Origin: Castor canadensis
Taxonomy: Eukaryota > Chordata > Mammalia > Rodentia > Castoridae
Direction of reading: 5' to 3'
Assembly (NCBI RefSeq): GCF_047511655.1
Contig: NC_133401.1
Location: 15,222,001-15,286,000 of the forward strand
Length of the DNA: 64,000 nt
Shown here: positions 11,241 to 21,668 of the stretch, piece after piece
Layout: each line of letters opens with the position of its first letter
How positions within the stretch are numbered: position 1 is the stretch's first letter
Notes under the pieces: generated by a model
Databases searched by the model: none
What the model saw: the letters and a program-made list of their open reading frames with translations, nothing else
Told to the model about the DNA's origin: nothing
Position numbers and translations under genes: made by a program

Positions 11241-12115
11241 CATGGGCTCTGGAGGGGGTGATGGCAGGGAGCCCCGGCCCCATCACTCCAGTTGGAGGAC
11301 CTTTTGGTTCCCCCTTTTTTCTTAGGGCATTCATTTTTCCAGTGTCCCTTTTTCTTACAATAAGCACATTGGTCTTTTTCCAGTGGGGCTCTGGGGTTTC
11401 TTGCAAGTTTCTGGTTGGCAGGAGGCCCAGAACTTCTTGAGGGCCTGGAGGCAGGAGTTTGCAGAGCTGCCACCATCACCTTTGAAAGGCTTTTGGCCTA
11501 TCTTCTCGCGTGTCTCTATTATTACAGACACATTGTGCTATTTCCACTAATTTTGATAATAATTTTCCCTCAAATCCCCCCAGCTTTTGTAATTTCTTTG
11601 TAATGTCCGGGGCCGACTGGGAAGTGAAAGCAATATTTATTGCCCTTCTATTTTCTGCTGCCTCTGGGTTTATAGGAGTGTATGTCCTATATGCCTCCAG
11701 GAGGTGCTCCAGGAATGCTGCAGGGGACTCGTCTGGGCTTTGTATAACCTCACTCACCTCAGACAAATTTGTGGGTTTCTGGGCTGCAGTTGGCGAGAGC
11801 CTCCTTACCTGCATGAGAATTTGGATCCCAGTTAGGATGGACCGAGGGAAAAACAGTCCCCAGAATGTCCTGATTCCCGGTAGGAGTCCCGTCCGGGCCC
11901 AGGACATTTTTCTGGCTTCCTGCTGGATGTGGTCTTGCTCTTCAGCTGTGAAGAGAGTCTGTAAGAGCTGTTGGGAATCATCCCAAGTAGGCTGGTGAGT
12001 GAAAAACACAGTCTCAAGAAGAGAGATTAGCCCCTGGGGCTTGTCAGGAAAAGACAGATTTTGTTGTTTCCAGTTAAAGAGATCAGTGGTTGAAAAGGGC
12101 ACATAAATCATACAT
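11241..12115 (-). pseudogene. Gag capsid and nucleocapsid remnant
   Basis: A 211-codon open stretch (11,476-12,111) has gammaretroviral capsid features: 'VPFSTTDLFNWK' at the N-terminus, 'THQPTWDDSQQLL', and a major-homology-like region 'SPDESPAAFLEHLLEAYRTY'. A frameshift separates it from nucleocapsid (11,162-11,479), which has a single CCHC zinc knuckle C-X2-C-X4-H-X4-C ('CAYCKKKGHWKNEC'), as expected for gammaretroviruses. Matrix and p12 are absent here. An in-frame stop lies just upstream of 12,111. A matching matrix piece is found inverted at 13.67-14.04 kb. Confidence 0.9.
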
Positions 12116-12127
12116 TGACAACCTCTT

Positions 12128-12150
12128 TAATATCTAGAGACTAGATATTA
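12128..12150. repeat. Perfect 10-bp-arm palindrome
   Basis: TAATATCTAG, spacer AGA, CTAGATATTA. It sits at the broken end of the gag remnant. Its right arm (actagatatt) recurs at 12,448-12,457, so it may include a target-site duplication. Confidence 0.8.
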
Positions 12151-12447
12151 TAAAATTAGGACTTATTTGGCCAGTATTACACAATATATACAGTACAGCA
12201 GAGTTAAATGAAACACATAACATACAGGGTAATGTGTATTCTGAAATTTTTTAACATATACTGACAAAATACTTTTTGTAGTTTCTTTTTATTTACCTGC
12301 TTTAACCCAATAAACAAGTCTAGACGGTACACTGTTTGGAGGTGATTTTACAACTCCATTTTTAAACACAGTATTTTCCAAGCTTTTTTAAAAGCTATTT
12401 ACATATATTATTACTTTTAAATACATAAAATAATTTAAATATCCAGA
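12151..12447. mobile_element. Unclassified ~300-bp insertion candidate
   Basis: AT-rich stretch flanked on both sides by 'actagatatt' (12,140-12,149 and 12,448-12,457). A direct repeat around non-retroviral DNA suggests an inserted element, but no family is recognised. Confidence 0.35.
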
Positions 12448-12461
12448 ACTAGATATTTTTA
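12445..12461. repeat. Left arm of 17-bp inverted repeat
   Basis: Its exact reverse complement is at 14,265-14,281. The two arms bracket the L1/gag-matrix block. Confidence 0.85.
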
Positions 12462-13527
12462 TTTTTATTTATTTATTTATTTATTTTATTGTTTTATTAT
12501 TCATATGTGCATACAAGGCTTGGGTCATTTCTCCCCCCTGCCCCCACCCCCTCCTTTACCACCCTCTCCGCCCCCTCCCTCTCCCCCCACCCCCTCAATA
12601 CCCGGCAGAAACTATTTTGCCCTTATCTCTAATTTTGTTGTAGAGAGAGTATAAGCAATAATAGGAAGGAACAAGTATTTTTGCTGGTTGAGATAAGGAT
12701 AGCTATACAGGGCATTGACTCATATTGATTTCCTGTGCATGTGTGTTACCTTCTAGGTTAATTCTTTTTGATCTAACCTTTTCTCTAGTTCCTGGTCCCC
12801 TTTTCCTATTGGCCTCAGTTGCTTTTAGGGGATCTGCTTTAATTTCTCTGTGTGAAGGGCAACAAATGCTAGCTAATTTTTTAGTTGTCTTACCTATCCT
12901 CCCTTGTGTGCTCTCGCTTTTATCATGTGCTCAAAGTCCAGTCCCCTTGTTGTGTTTGCCCTTGATCTAATGTCCACATATGAGGGAGAACATACGATTT
13001 TTGGTCTTTTGGGCCAGGCTAACCTCACTCAGAATGATGTTCTCTAATTCCATCCATTTACCAGCGAATGATAACATTTCGTTCTTCTTCATGGCTGCAT
13101 AAAATTCCATTGTGTATAGATACCACATTTTCTTAATCCATTCATCAGTGGTGGGGCATCTTGGTTGTTTCCATAACTTGGCTATTGTGAATAGTGCTGC
13201 AATAAACATGGGTGTGAAGGTGCCTCTGGAGTAACCTGTGTCACAGTCTTTTGGGTATATCCCCAAGAGTGGCATTGCTGGATCAAATGGTATATCAATG
13301 TCTAGCTTTTTAAGTAGCCTCCAAATTTTTTTCCAGAGTGGTTGTACTAGTTTACATTCCCACCAACAGTGTAAGAGGGTTCCTTTTGCCCCGCATCCTC
13401 GCCAACGCCTGTTGTTGTTGTGTTGCTAATGATGGCTATTCTAACAGGGGTGAGGTGGAATCTTAGCGTGGTTTTAATTTGCATTTCTTTTATTGCTAGA
13501 GATGGTGAGCATTTTTTCATGTGTGGC
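12462..13527 (-). mobile_element. 5'-truncated L1 copy (minus strand)
   Basis: The T-rich end at 12,462-12,490 is the reversed poly(A). The 3' UTR has a reversed G-rich block (cccccaccccctc) at 12,530-12,600 and the 'cttgtatgcaca' end. ORF2 C-terminal code runs from 12,967 to 13,527 ('[20 protein letters not shown]'). It is highly similar to the plus-strand copy at 14.3-15.5 kb, with only scattered differences by eye. It stops abruptly at retroviral leader sequence, and no target-site duplication is visible across its two ends. Confidence 0.93.
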
Positions 13528-14040
13528 AAGACATCGCCCCGACCCCTGGTCTGTCTGGTCTAGTTCTGTGTGGCCACAAGTCATTGTCTTTGTTCTGTGT
13601 GTCTGTTTTGTCATTTCGTGTTTAACATTTTTAGACCACCCCAGGTGACTGGAGGACAATTGGAACTACAACATGGGACAATCTTCATCTACCTCCAGCC
13701 CTTTGCAATGTATGCTGACTTACTTTTCTTCTTTCCAGCAGAAGGCTTTAGACCTGGGAGCCTCTTGTGATGCCTTTACACTGAGAAGACTCTGTGAATT
13801 AGATTGGACTTCATTCGGTGTGGGATGGCCTGCTGAAGGGACCTTTGATTTGCCTACAGCCTATGGGTAGAATGGCCCGGCCACTCCAACCAGATACCTT
13901 ACATTCTGACCTGATTGAAGTCTTATCTGAAAAGCCTTCCTGGCTACAAAAGTGCATAAAAGGAGGCATAGGCTGCTCAAAGGTTCTCCTATCCACTAAG
14001 CCCCCTAAACCATCATCATCTGCACGTCCAGAAGGTTAAA
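13528..14040 (+). pseudogene. Gag leader and matrix fragment, inverted
   Basis: The leader is T- and G-rich ('gtctgtctggtctagttctg') and ends at a start codon at 13,673. The protein begins MGQSSS, with Gly-2 for N-myristoylation, and has 'LCELDWTSFGVGWPAEGTFD', a gammaretroviral matrix signature. A frameshift near 13,860 moves the frame; matrix-like sequence continues to about 14,036. Capsid and everything downstream are missing. It lies on the opposite strand to the capsid-bearing provirus at 7.6-12.1 kb and supplies the part that provirus lacks. It may be that provirus's own 5' gag, flipped, or a piece of another copy. Confidence 0.88.
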
Positions 14041-14264
14041 ATGCTTGTCCTCTATAAATGAATTTTAGATATAAATTTTTCAGCTACCTCTAAGCACTAC
14101 ATATTATGCCTGTACTTGTCCACTGGTTTAAAGGCAAAAAGAAAAAAATGAGGAAGAATGATTCAAGGCCAAAATGGTCACATTTAAAAGATACCTTAGA
14201 TTGTAATCATTGCTGTGTGTGCATTTTATTTACCAGTGCTGTGTGCATAATAGACAAGTTCATC
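14041..14264. other. Unrecognised stretch beside gag fragment
   Basis: AT-rich, stop-filled. It may contain decayed p12 sequence but nothing specific is seen. Confidence 0.4.
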
Positions 14265-14281
14265 TAAAAATATCTAGTTCT
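14265..14281. repeat. Right arm of 17-bp inverted repeat
   Basis: Reverse complement of 12,445-12,461 without mismatch. It directly abuts the first base of the next L1 piece. Confidence 0.85.
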
Positions 14282-15510
14282 ACACCCACAGAGTGGGAGA
14301 AAATATTTGCCAGCTACACATCAGACAAAGGACTGATAACCAGAATATATACGGAACTTAAAAAACTAAATTCTCCCAAAAATAATGAACCAATAAAGAA
14401 ATGGGCAAGTGAACTAAACAGAACTTTCTCAAAAGAAGAAATTCAAATGGCCAGAAAACACATGAAAAAATGCTCACCATCTCTAGCAATAAAAGAAATG
14501 CAAATTAAAACCACGCTAAGATTCCACCTCACCCCTGTTAGAATAGCCATCATTAGCAACACCACCACCAACAGGTGTTGGTGAGGATTCGGGGGAAAAA
14601 GGAACCCTCTTACACTGTTGGTGGGAATGTAAACTAGTACAACCACTCTGGAAAAAAATTTGGAGGCTACTTAAAAAGCTAGACATTGATCTACCATTTG
14701 ATCCAGCAATACCACTCTTGGGGATATACCCAAAAGACTGTGACACAGGTTACTCCAGAGGCACCTGCACACCCATGTTTATTGCGGCATTATTCACAAT
14801 AGCCAAGTTATGGAAACAGCCAAGATGCCCCACCACTGACAAATGGATCAAGAAATTGTGGTATCTATACACAATGAAATTTTATGCAGCCATGAAGAAT
14901 GAAATGTTATCATTCGCTGGTAAATGGATGGAATTGGAGAACATCATTCTGAGTGAGGTTAGCCTGGCCCAAAAAACCAAAAATCATATGTTCTCCCTCA
15001 TATGTGGACATTAGATCAAGGGCAAACACAACAAGGGGACTGGACTTTGAGCACATGATAAAAGCGAGAGCACACAAGGGAGGGGTGAAGATAGGTAAGA
15101 CAGCTAAAAAACTAGCTAGCATTTGTTGCCCTTCACACAGAGAAATTAAAGCAGATCCCCTAAAAGCAACTGAGGCTAGTAGGAAAAGGGGACCAGGAAC
15201 TAGAGAAAAGGTTAGATCAAAAAGAATTAACCTAGAAGGTAACACACATGCACAGGAAATTAATGTGAGTCAATGCCCTGTATGGCTATCCTTATCTCAA
15301 TCAGCAAAAATACTTGTTCCTTCCTATTATTGCTTATACTCTCTCTACAACAAAATTAGAGATAAGGGCAAAATAGTTTCTGCCAGGTATTGAGGGGGTA
15401 GGGGGGAGAGGGAGGGGGTGGAGTGGGTGGTAAAGAAGGGGGTGGGGGCAGGGGGAAGAAATGACCCAAGCCTTGTATGCACATGAAGAATAAAACAATT
15501 AAAAAAAAAA
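14282..15510 (+). mobile_element. L1 3' part (plus strand)
   Basis: Starts inside ORF2 at 'acacccacagagtgggag' and keeps the ORF2 C-terminus (14,718-15,014 open) and a 3' UTR with a G-rich block at 15,390-15,460. It ends in AATAAAACAATT and poly(A) to 15,510. The bases after the poly(A) (gtaaagtcca) recur inverted at the 5' end of the minus-strand L1 at 56.25 kb. That L1 lacks exactly this 3' part, apart from about 140 shared bases (14,282-14,420 against 50,329-50,466). Confidence 0.95.
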
Positions 15511-15520
15511 GTAAAGTCCA
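15504..15520 (+). repeat. L1 target-site duplication, 3' copy
   Basis: aaaaaaagtaaagtcca directly follows the L1 poly(A). Its reverse complement is at 56,248-56,264, at the L1 5' end. Confidence 0.8.
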
Positions 15521-15558
15521 ATTTTTCAGCCATGCTCTCGGGGTCCCTACAATCATGT

Positions 15559-15627
15559 CTTTTTTTTTTTTTTTGAAGTACTGAGATTTGAACTCAAGAC
15601 CTCACACTTGAGCCACGCCCCACTCCA
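15559..15627 (-). repeat. ID-like SINE monomer
   Basis: Reversed poly(A) (T15) then 'gagatttgaactcaagacct...cttgagccacgcc'. Confidence 0.8.
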
Positions 15628-15689
15628 ATCAAGTCTGAACTTAACTTTATCAGTCTGATTCCAGCTACTTCTGTCACTCTGTGAGAATG

Positions 15690-15815
15690 TATTCACCAGG
15701 TATAACTCAGGCTGTGGGATCCCACCTGCCTAGGTTCCGACCCCAAATTTTTCTCTTACTGTTGGTGATCCTGATCAAGTAACTTATTCTCCCTGTGTCG
15801 CAATCTCATTTTAAA
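15690..15815 (+). repeat. MIR fragment
   Basis: Diverged MIR core ('ggctgtgggatcccacctgcctaggttc' region and 'gatcaagtaacttattctcc'), recognised from memory of the MIR consensus. Confidence 0.5.
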
Positions 15816-15849
15816 AGTTCTTTTTAATTTCTAAAAAAAAAAAACCAAA

Positions 15850-16055
15850 CTTTGCAATACTAGGGATTGAGCTCAGGACCAAGCCACTTGGGTCATGTCC
15901 TTAGTCCTTTTGCCTTTTTTTTTTTTTTTTTTTCTTTCCTCCAGAAACCATCTCCCGCTAACTTTTGCCTGGCTAAACACCTTCCAGCCACAATCCACCT
16001 ACCTCCGCCTCTTGAGCAGCTGGGATTATAGCAGTGAACTACTACACCAGGCCCC
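15850..16055 (-). repeat. Composite SINE (ID-like + B1-like)
   Basis: Antisense ID core (gggattgagctcaggacc) and a long T-run at 15,917-15,935. The B1 end is 'gagcagctgggattatagc'. It abuts the CpG-rich promoter. Confidence 0.75.
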
Positions 16056-16517
16056 TCAATCTTATCCTTAAAATAAGAAAGCAGCAGCAGCTCTGCCCCG
16101 AGGCTCGGCGGACCGCGCACGGTGTGCACAGCTGGCGGGGGAGCCTGGCTGTGCGCTCCTGCAGGACAGGCTCGCGTCCCGGTCACGCGCGGGGATCCGG
16201 GGAGAGGTCGAGCTGGGAGGTAGCCTGACCTGATCCTGTCGCCGTCCCTAAATCCTCGCCTCTCCCCCAACCTCCTCTTCCATGAGGATTAGCCGGTCAT
16301 GGGATCAGAGAGCTGACCCCAACCACCGCACCGACCGCGCCTCGGGGGAACGGGCGCCATTCGCCACGCCACGGTAACGGTCCCAGGATTTTACTTATTT
16401 TTAATTTTTTTTCTGTCTGTCCCAGGATTTTAAAGACCAGCAACGAGAGACCCAAGAGAGAACTTCCCAGCGTCACGCCGCGGACCCTCACTCAACCCAG
16501 GGGACCCACGACCTCAC

Positions 16518-16750
16518 CAAGTGACAAAGCTGGCGACTTCCGAGGCTTCTCCTCTAAACCGAAGGCTAGGTCAGTGACGGTGCCAGCGTAGGTCCAGGTA
16601 TTCCGAAGCGTTCGCGAATCCCTTTATTGACTCAAACCACTAACGGACAAAGAGGTAACTTTACACTCGCGGAGCAGAAGCGTACCCCGGCGCCACAAAC
16701 GGAATGAACTACGCTTCCCAGAAACCAATCAGAGCACCTGTACTACATTT
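16518..16750 (-). other. Candidate untranslated first exon
   Basis: On the minus strand CACTTG|GTGAGG at the 16,517/16,518 edge is an acceptable splice donor. The right edge would be a start site among the ZNF143-like motifs. It is placed by analogy with exon 1 at 43.4 kb. There is no transcript evidence. Confidence 0.35.
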
Positions 16751-16911
16751 CCCAGAATTCCTCGGAGCAGAAGTAAACGCTACTTTCCGGAACGTCTGCA
16801 CTACACTTCCCAGAATACCAAAGAAGGAGACTCAGAAACACTTCCATAGTGTCTGTCTCTAGGGGAAAGGGTGGTGACTCCAGGAACTCCTTGACTACAC
16901 TTCCCACCGTG
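16708..16911 (+). promoter_or_regulatory. Array of four ZNF143/THAP11-type sites
   Basis: ACTACGCTTCCCAGAA at 16,708, ACTACATTTCCCAGAATTC at 16,742, ACTACACTTCCCAGAAT at 16,800 and ACTACACTTCCCACCGTG at 16,894, all in the same direction. The known site is ACTACAnnTCCCAGnATGC, bound by ZNF143 and linked to THAP11/HCFC1. The match to that consensus is from memory. Confidence 0.8.
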
Positions 16912-17000
16912 TGCTGAAGGAAAGCATCTCGCAGTCGTGGAGAGCTGTCTTTACCTGAAGGATACTTCAAATATTCCGTACGTCCTGAACTGTAAATACC

Positions 17001-17462
17001 CTCGTTTCTGACAGTATTGTTGGAAAAGGAATAAGGGAGGAGACGATCTTCTGGGAATTAATGGGGAATGACTATTTAGGGGTCAATAGGCGACAGAAAG
17101 GAGGAAAATGCTTCGCACAAGCTGAAGTTAAGAGACTAAAACTGAGTTTAAAGAATGGGCAAGGTAGAATGGTGTCTAAATGTACTTTTAATGTTCATTT
17201 CCTGTGTCATCAATGAGATAAAACATCTTTTTTAATGTTTTCAAGGGTCATACTTTTTTTTTGTAAGCTGTCCAAATCTTTCTCCCATTTTTATTGGGGT
17301 TTTGGTCTTTTTTTCCATCAACATTTAAGCATTGTTATGGACTAGTAAAATTATGCCTTTTCTTGCTTTTTCTTTTTTGCCATGACAAAATACTTTAGCA
17401 TAATTTTAAAAACATTTCGAGGTGTAATTCACAAAACAAAATTGGCCATTTTTAAACCATAT
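17001..17462. other. Non-coding stretch with old L1 scrap
   Basis: Mostly unrecognised AT-rich DNA. 'aggtgtaattcacaaaacaa' at about 17,420 resembles the end of old mammalian L1 3' UTRs. Confidence 0.4.
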
Positions 17463-17560
17463 GCTTGGGCTTGAGGCATGGTTTTAAGTGGTAGAGTACC
17501 TGCCTAGCAAGTGCAAGGCCCTGAGCTCAACCCAAGTACCAAAAAAACAAAACAAAAACC
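17463..17560 (+). repeat. ID-like SINE monomer, sense
   Basis: 'gtggtagagtacctgcctag' and 'aaggccctgagctcaaccc' with an A-rich tail (caaaacaaaaacc). Confidence 0.88.
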
Positions 17561-18959
17561 ACACATGCTTCAATGGCAATGCCACGCAGTACACTCACAA
17601 CACTGTGAAAATATTTCCACAGAGAAGCTGGAACTTTCAACCCTTGACCTCTGAGAGGAAGGTGAAGAAGGGCTGCAGATTGAATTCGGTCCAATGATAA
17701 ATGATTTAATCAAACATGCCTACATAATGGAGTCTCCATTAAGACTCCCAAGTTGGGGGATACACTGAGATGCTGCAGCATGGAGCACCTGAGGCATCAG
17801 AGCTCTGCCCAGCCCCCACCCACAAGTCCTTGGCCCAGTACATACTTAGTTTTACCTTTAATAATAGCTTGGCATAAAGAGGAATGTACATATTAAAATA
17901 AAAAAAATAGCTTTGCAATAGCAAATTAACTTCAAGTTCTGTGAATCATTCTAGAAAACAACTGAATCCGAGGAGGTGGCCAGCTGGTCAGAAGAGGACT
18001 GGGACATAAGACAGAAACAAGTGGGGGCAGACTTGTGGGACTGAGCCCTTAACCTGTGGGAGCTGATGCTAACTCCAGGGATTTAGTGTCAGAAATGAAA
18101 GAAATTGCTGGACACCCAGTTGGTGTCAGAGAGCTGGAAAAGTAGTGTTGAAACCCAAACATATTTGATGTCAAGTGTTGGGAGTCAAAAAATTTGTATT
18201 CACAAATGGCCTTAGATATTGCCATAGAGAATGGGTCTCCAGGAACGCTACTCCCTATTAAAACTGTAAATGCCACATAGAGTCACAGTAAAGGTCTGAA
18301 AAAATTAATCATTTTTAACAATTTAGTGACAAAAGGAGTCCTCATTCTTGTTTCTTCTTTCAGTAGCCCTATTTAGTTTAACTAAGCCTACTAAGATGAA
18401 CGGTGCCTCACAGCAGATAACTGTGATCTCAATGTGCACTACCTCCAGTTAAGGCTCCTAACTGAGTGTTAACTGAGATGACTTCAGTTACCAACATGGT
18501 CATTATGATTCTTTTTCTGTCCTCATTTCTCCAAAGTCACAACCTCAATTTGCATTTACCTTTGAGGGACTCCCCAGTCTACATGCCTTGTTTTTTTTTT
18601 AACCAATGGGCCATCTTGGTGGCCCACCATTGTTCAAATTAATGCAGACAGGACATTCAAGGGTTTGCTCTGTTCCCAAGCAGTCAACTGTGGAACACCA
18701 TTGGATGACAGGGAATCAAGGGGAGAAACTCATGAAATCGTCACGTGAGACATTAGAAATGCTTACCACACCTTGACCATGACTGAGCGTCATGACTCAC
18801 AAGGCCCAGCGCCTTAGCTCTAACGAACTTAGAGGCAACTTTTGTTCACAGAAAGCAGCTCTATGTCATAGCCTGTCAAGCAAAAAGTATTGGCCCTCTT
18901 CTCTCCCATCTCTCTCAAGACCAATATGTGACCAGGTTTTTAATGGCAACAGTTCCTTT
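17561..18959. other. Non-coding stretch, nothing recognised
   Basis: 1.4 kb without a recognisable repeat core or domain-bearing frame. Confidence 0.45.
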
Positions 18960-19162
18960 AGTTTTTTTTTTCTTTCAAGGCACTGGGGCTTGAACTCAGG
19001 GCCTACATCTTGAGCTACTCCACCAGCCCTTTTTGTGATGGGTTTTTTCAAGATAGGGTCTCCCAAACTATTTGCCTGGACTGGCTTTGAACCGTGATCC
19101 TCCTGACCTCTGCCTCCTGAGTAGCTGGGATTACAGGCGTAAGCCACTGGCACCCAGCCCCG
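18960..19162 (-). repeat. Composite SINE (ID-like + B1-like)
   Basis: A clear two-part copy: 'ggggcttgaactcagggcct', then 'gatgggttttttcaagatag' and 'ctgagtagctgggattacag'. One of the least diverged copies. Confidence 0.9.
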
Positions 19163-19769
19163 CCCTTTAGTTTTTAAAAAAACAATAATAAAGTCACCCT
19201 ATTGGGTCAACTTTGCAAACTTGGTCTCTCTCAACTCCAAGTTTATGGGAAGCTCGTGAGATTGTTGTGCGAACACAAACATCCGTGGTGAATCGTGAAG
19301 ATTCTAGGAAACCTGGACTTTAACTTAACATGAAGAGCCCACACACCTCCTCTCCTTCCCATGTGCACGGCATCCTTTACAGTCCTGACGAGTTTCACCC
19401 ATCACCGCACAAAGGCACGTGGCTGCCGCCTGCCTCCTTTAAACTTCTTGCTGGCAGAACCTCTCCTCTTTAAAATGCCTGAACACTGACAACTCATTCT
19501 CTCTGTTCTGGGACTTGTCCCGGATAGCAAACTCTGTCCCTTTCTTTTCTTTGATCACCCCAAAGGAGGACTGCCCTGGGTTTTGACACCCACACATAAC
19601 CTTGGAGGAGCTTCTCCACACCACAGTGGAGCTGTTGGAATGCGCACATAAATTGGGAAAGAAAAAAAAAACTGGTTTTCACAGGTGATATCTGCACAGA
19701 AAATCTCAAGCAATCTACACAAGAGCTACTTGGCCTATTAAATTTAGCAGGAGGGGAGACTATAACATC
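19163..19769. other. Non-coding stretch, nothing recognised
   Basis: Short frames overlap on the minus strand (19,439-19,781) but have no domain or splice support. Confidence 0.45.
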
Positions 19770-21584
19770 AGCGTAAAGCAATCAGATGTATTTCTGCATA
19801 CCAGCAACAAGGAACTAGAGACTGAATTTGGAAAATAGTGCCCTTTAATTTAGCACCAAAAAACATGAGATACTTATGTATAAATCTAATAAAATGTGTA
19901 CAAGGTTATATGCTGAAAACTATAAATTTCTGATAAAAGAGACCACAGGAGTCTTAAACAAATTACACCATGCCCCCTGATTTGGAACATTCAATATTGC
20001 TAAGATGTCAACTGTTCCCAAAATCAGTTATACATTCAATGCAATCCCAAGAAAAATCCCAAGAGTTTACTTTCAAAAACCAGAAGGCTGAGCTGATTCT
20101 AAAGATCATGGGAAGGCAATAAAATAGTGAGATTAATGTTGAAAAAAGAATGGAGCTGAAGACTCATGCTATCCGGTTTCAAGACATTATAATAAAGCTT
20201 CAAGAGCCTCGGCTGTGCGGTATTTGGCAGAAGACCACACACAGATCAGTGCAAGGAGAGTCCAGAAAAAGACCTCACATGGGTTTTCACAAAGGCGACA
20301 GCAACTCAATGTCGGAAGGATAACTGGATGCTAAAAAGGGACCATGGCCCCATAGCTTATACAGATATTAATTCAAATGGTCATAATCCTAGATATAAAA
20401 CCTAAAACCACAAAACTTTGTAACACTGGATTAGGCAGAGTTTTTCTGTCTGAAACCAGAAAGCACAGCCCATTGAAGACAAAAATTGATCTCCATCAAA
20501 AACTTAACAACTTCCACTGTGAAAAACACTGTTAATACAATAAAAATAAAATAAAAATCCACACGATGGGATAAAAAGATTTACAAAATACAAGACTGAC
20601 AACAGATATGCATCCAGACCAAAAAAAAAATCTTTAAAATCAAAACTAAGAAAACAAACAACCCAGTTTTTTAAAAAAGGGAAAAGACTGTACCATAATT
20701 CATCAAAGTAAATATGTATATAAACAGCAAATAAGCACAGTAAAGATGGTAGGAACAGTTGTTAAGGAAATGTAAAACTGAAATGACCTGCCACTATCAC
20801 CTCATTAAATGCAAAAAATGAAACAAAAATAAAGCCCTCACACACCCAGCGTTGGTGAGAAGGAGCTGGAACTCTCATGCATGGGTGGTAGGTATGAAAA
20901 ATGGACAACCACTTAAGAAAAGTCTGTCATTTTCAGTAAAATTAAACATCCTTACTATACAATCCAGCAACAATTCCAAATAGTAATGGAAACAAAAGAA
21001 ATCTTATTTTGATGTGCCAAACAGTAAGTAAATGTTTATCACTGCTTTCTTCATAGTCACCAAATCTGGAAGCCCAAATATTCTTTGAGTGGGAAATGGA
21101 GAAGCAAATGGGCTAAATCCATACAAAGGAATATTATTGTCAATGAAAAGTAATTACTGAGGTGTGGGGATGAGGCTCAATGGTAGCGTGCTTGCTTAAC
21201 AACATCCATGGAGTTCTGGGTTCCATCCCCAGCACTGCAAAAAAAAAAATAAATAAAAGGCCTGACAGATACATATAACAAGATGGGCAAAACACAGAAC
21301 ATTACATCAAGTAAAAGAAGTTAGACTGGACAGGCTCCAACTGCAGGATTCCACTTATCCCATTTGAAAAGACAGACCGAAAACAGGTCATTAGTGGCCG
21401 TGGGCAGCAATGGGGAGGAGGGCTGGCTACACAGGCGAACAAGGGAACGTCAGGGCCAGGGTGCTCGTCACATGCTTGATTGCGGTATGGTTACCTGACC
21501 CTAAGCATTTGCCAAAACTCAAGTGATGTATTAAAGTCAGTTGTACTGTATATAAGTTGTTATTTAATCTTTAAAAATTCTGTT
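19770..21584 (+). mobile_element. Old L1 fragment (ORF2 end and 3' UTR)
   Basis: Decayed L1 ORF2 sequence is recognisable, e.g. the region of 'tatgctgaaaactataaa' and 'gttggtgagaaggagctgga'. The 3' end has 'tgattgcggtatggttacct' and 'caaaactcaagtgatgtatt'. It is much older than the 12-15 kb copies. An ID-like SINE interrupts it at 21,155-21,260. Confidence 0.75.
21155..21260 (+). repeat. ID-like SINE monomer, sense
   Basis: 'gatgaggctcaatggtagcg', 'gggttccatccccagcactg' and A-tail to 21,259. Inserted in the old L1. Confidence 0.85.
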
Positions 21585-21668
21585 GACTACCTGTAGTTCT
21601 AGCATTAAGGAGGCTGAGGGAAGAGGATTGTGAGGGAGGAGACTACATAGAGAGACCCAGTCCCAAAA
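21585..21668 (+). repeat. B1-like SINE fragment
   Basis: 'aggaggctgagggaagagga' and 'catagagagacccagtccc', the right half of a 7SL-derived monomer. Confidence 0.65.

Larger units (their letters stand above)
16080..17000 (-). promoter_or_regulatory. CpG-rich promoter, probably of a neighbouring minus-strand gene
   Basis: CpG dinucleotides are dense from 16,085 to about 16,700, in sharp contrast to the flanks. Four ACTACA..TCCCA motifs follow (16,708-16,911), with a CCAAT box at 16,725-16,730 and a TTCCGGAA (ETS-like) site near 16,786. The plus-strand orientation of the motifs relative to the transcript is the same as at the KRAB-ZNF promoter at 43.5 kb. A minus-strand gene whose coding exons lie left of the window is therefore likely. 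No coding exon of that gene is seen between 1 and 16 kb. Confidence 0.7.

Noticed and set aside
14210-14584. 124-codon plus-strand frame starting in unknown DNA and entering L1
   Set aside because: The start codon lies upstream of the rearrangement join, so the apparent fusion is accidental.
16893-16970. Frame at 16,743-16,970 on the minus strand as a coding first exon
   Set aside because: It lies across the motif array. It has no donor in a useful place and no known domain.
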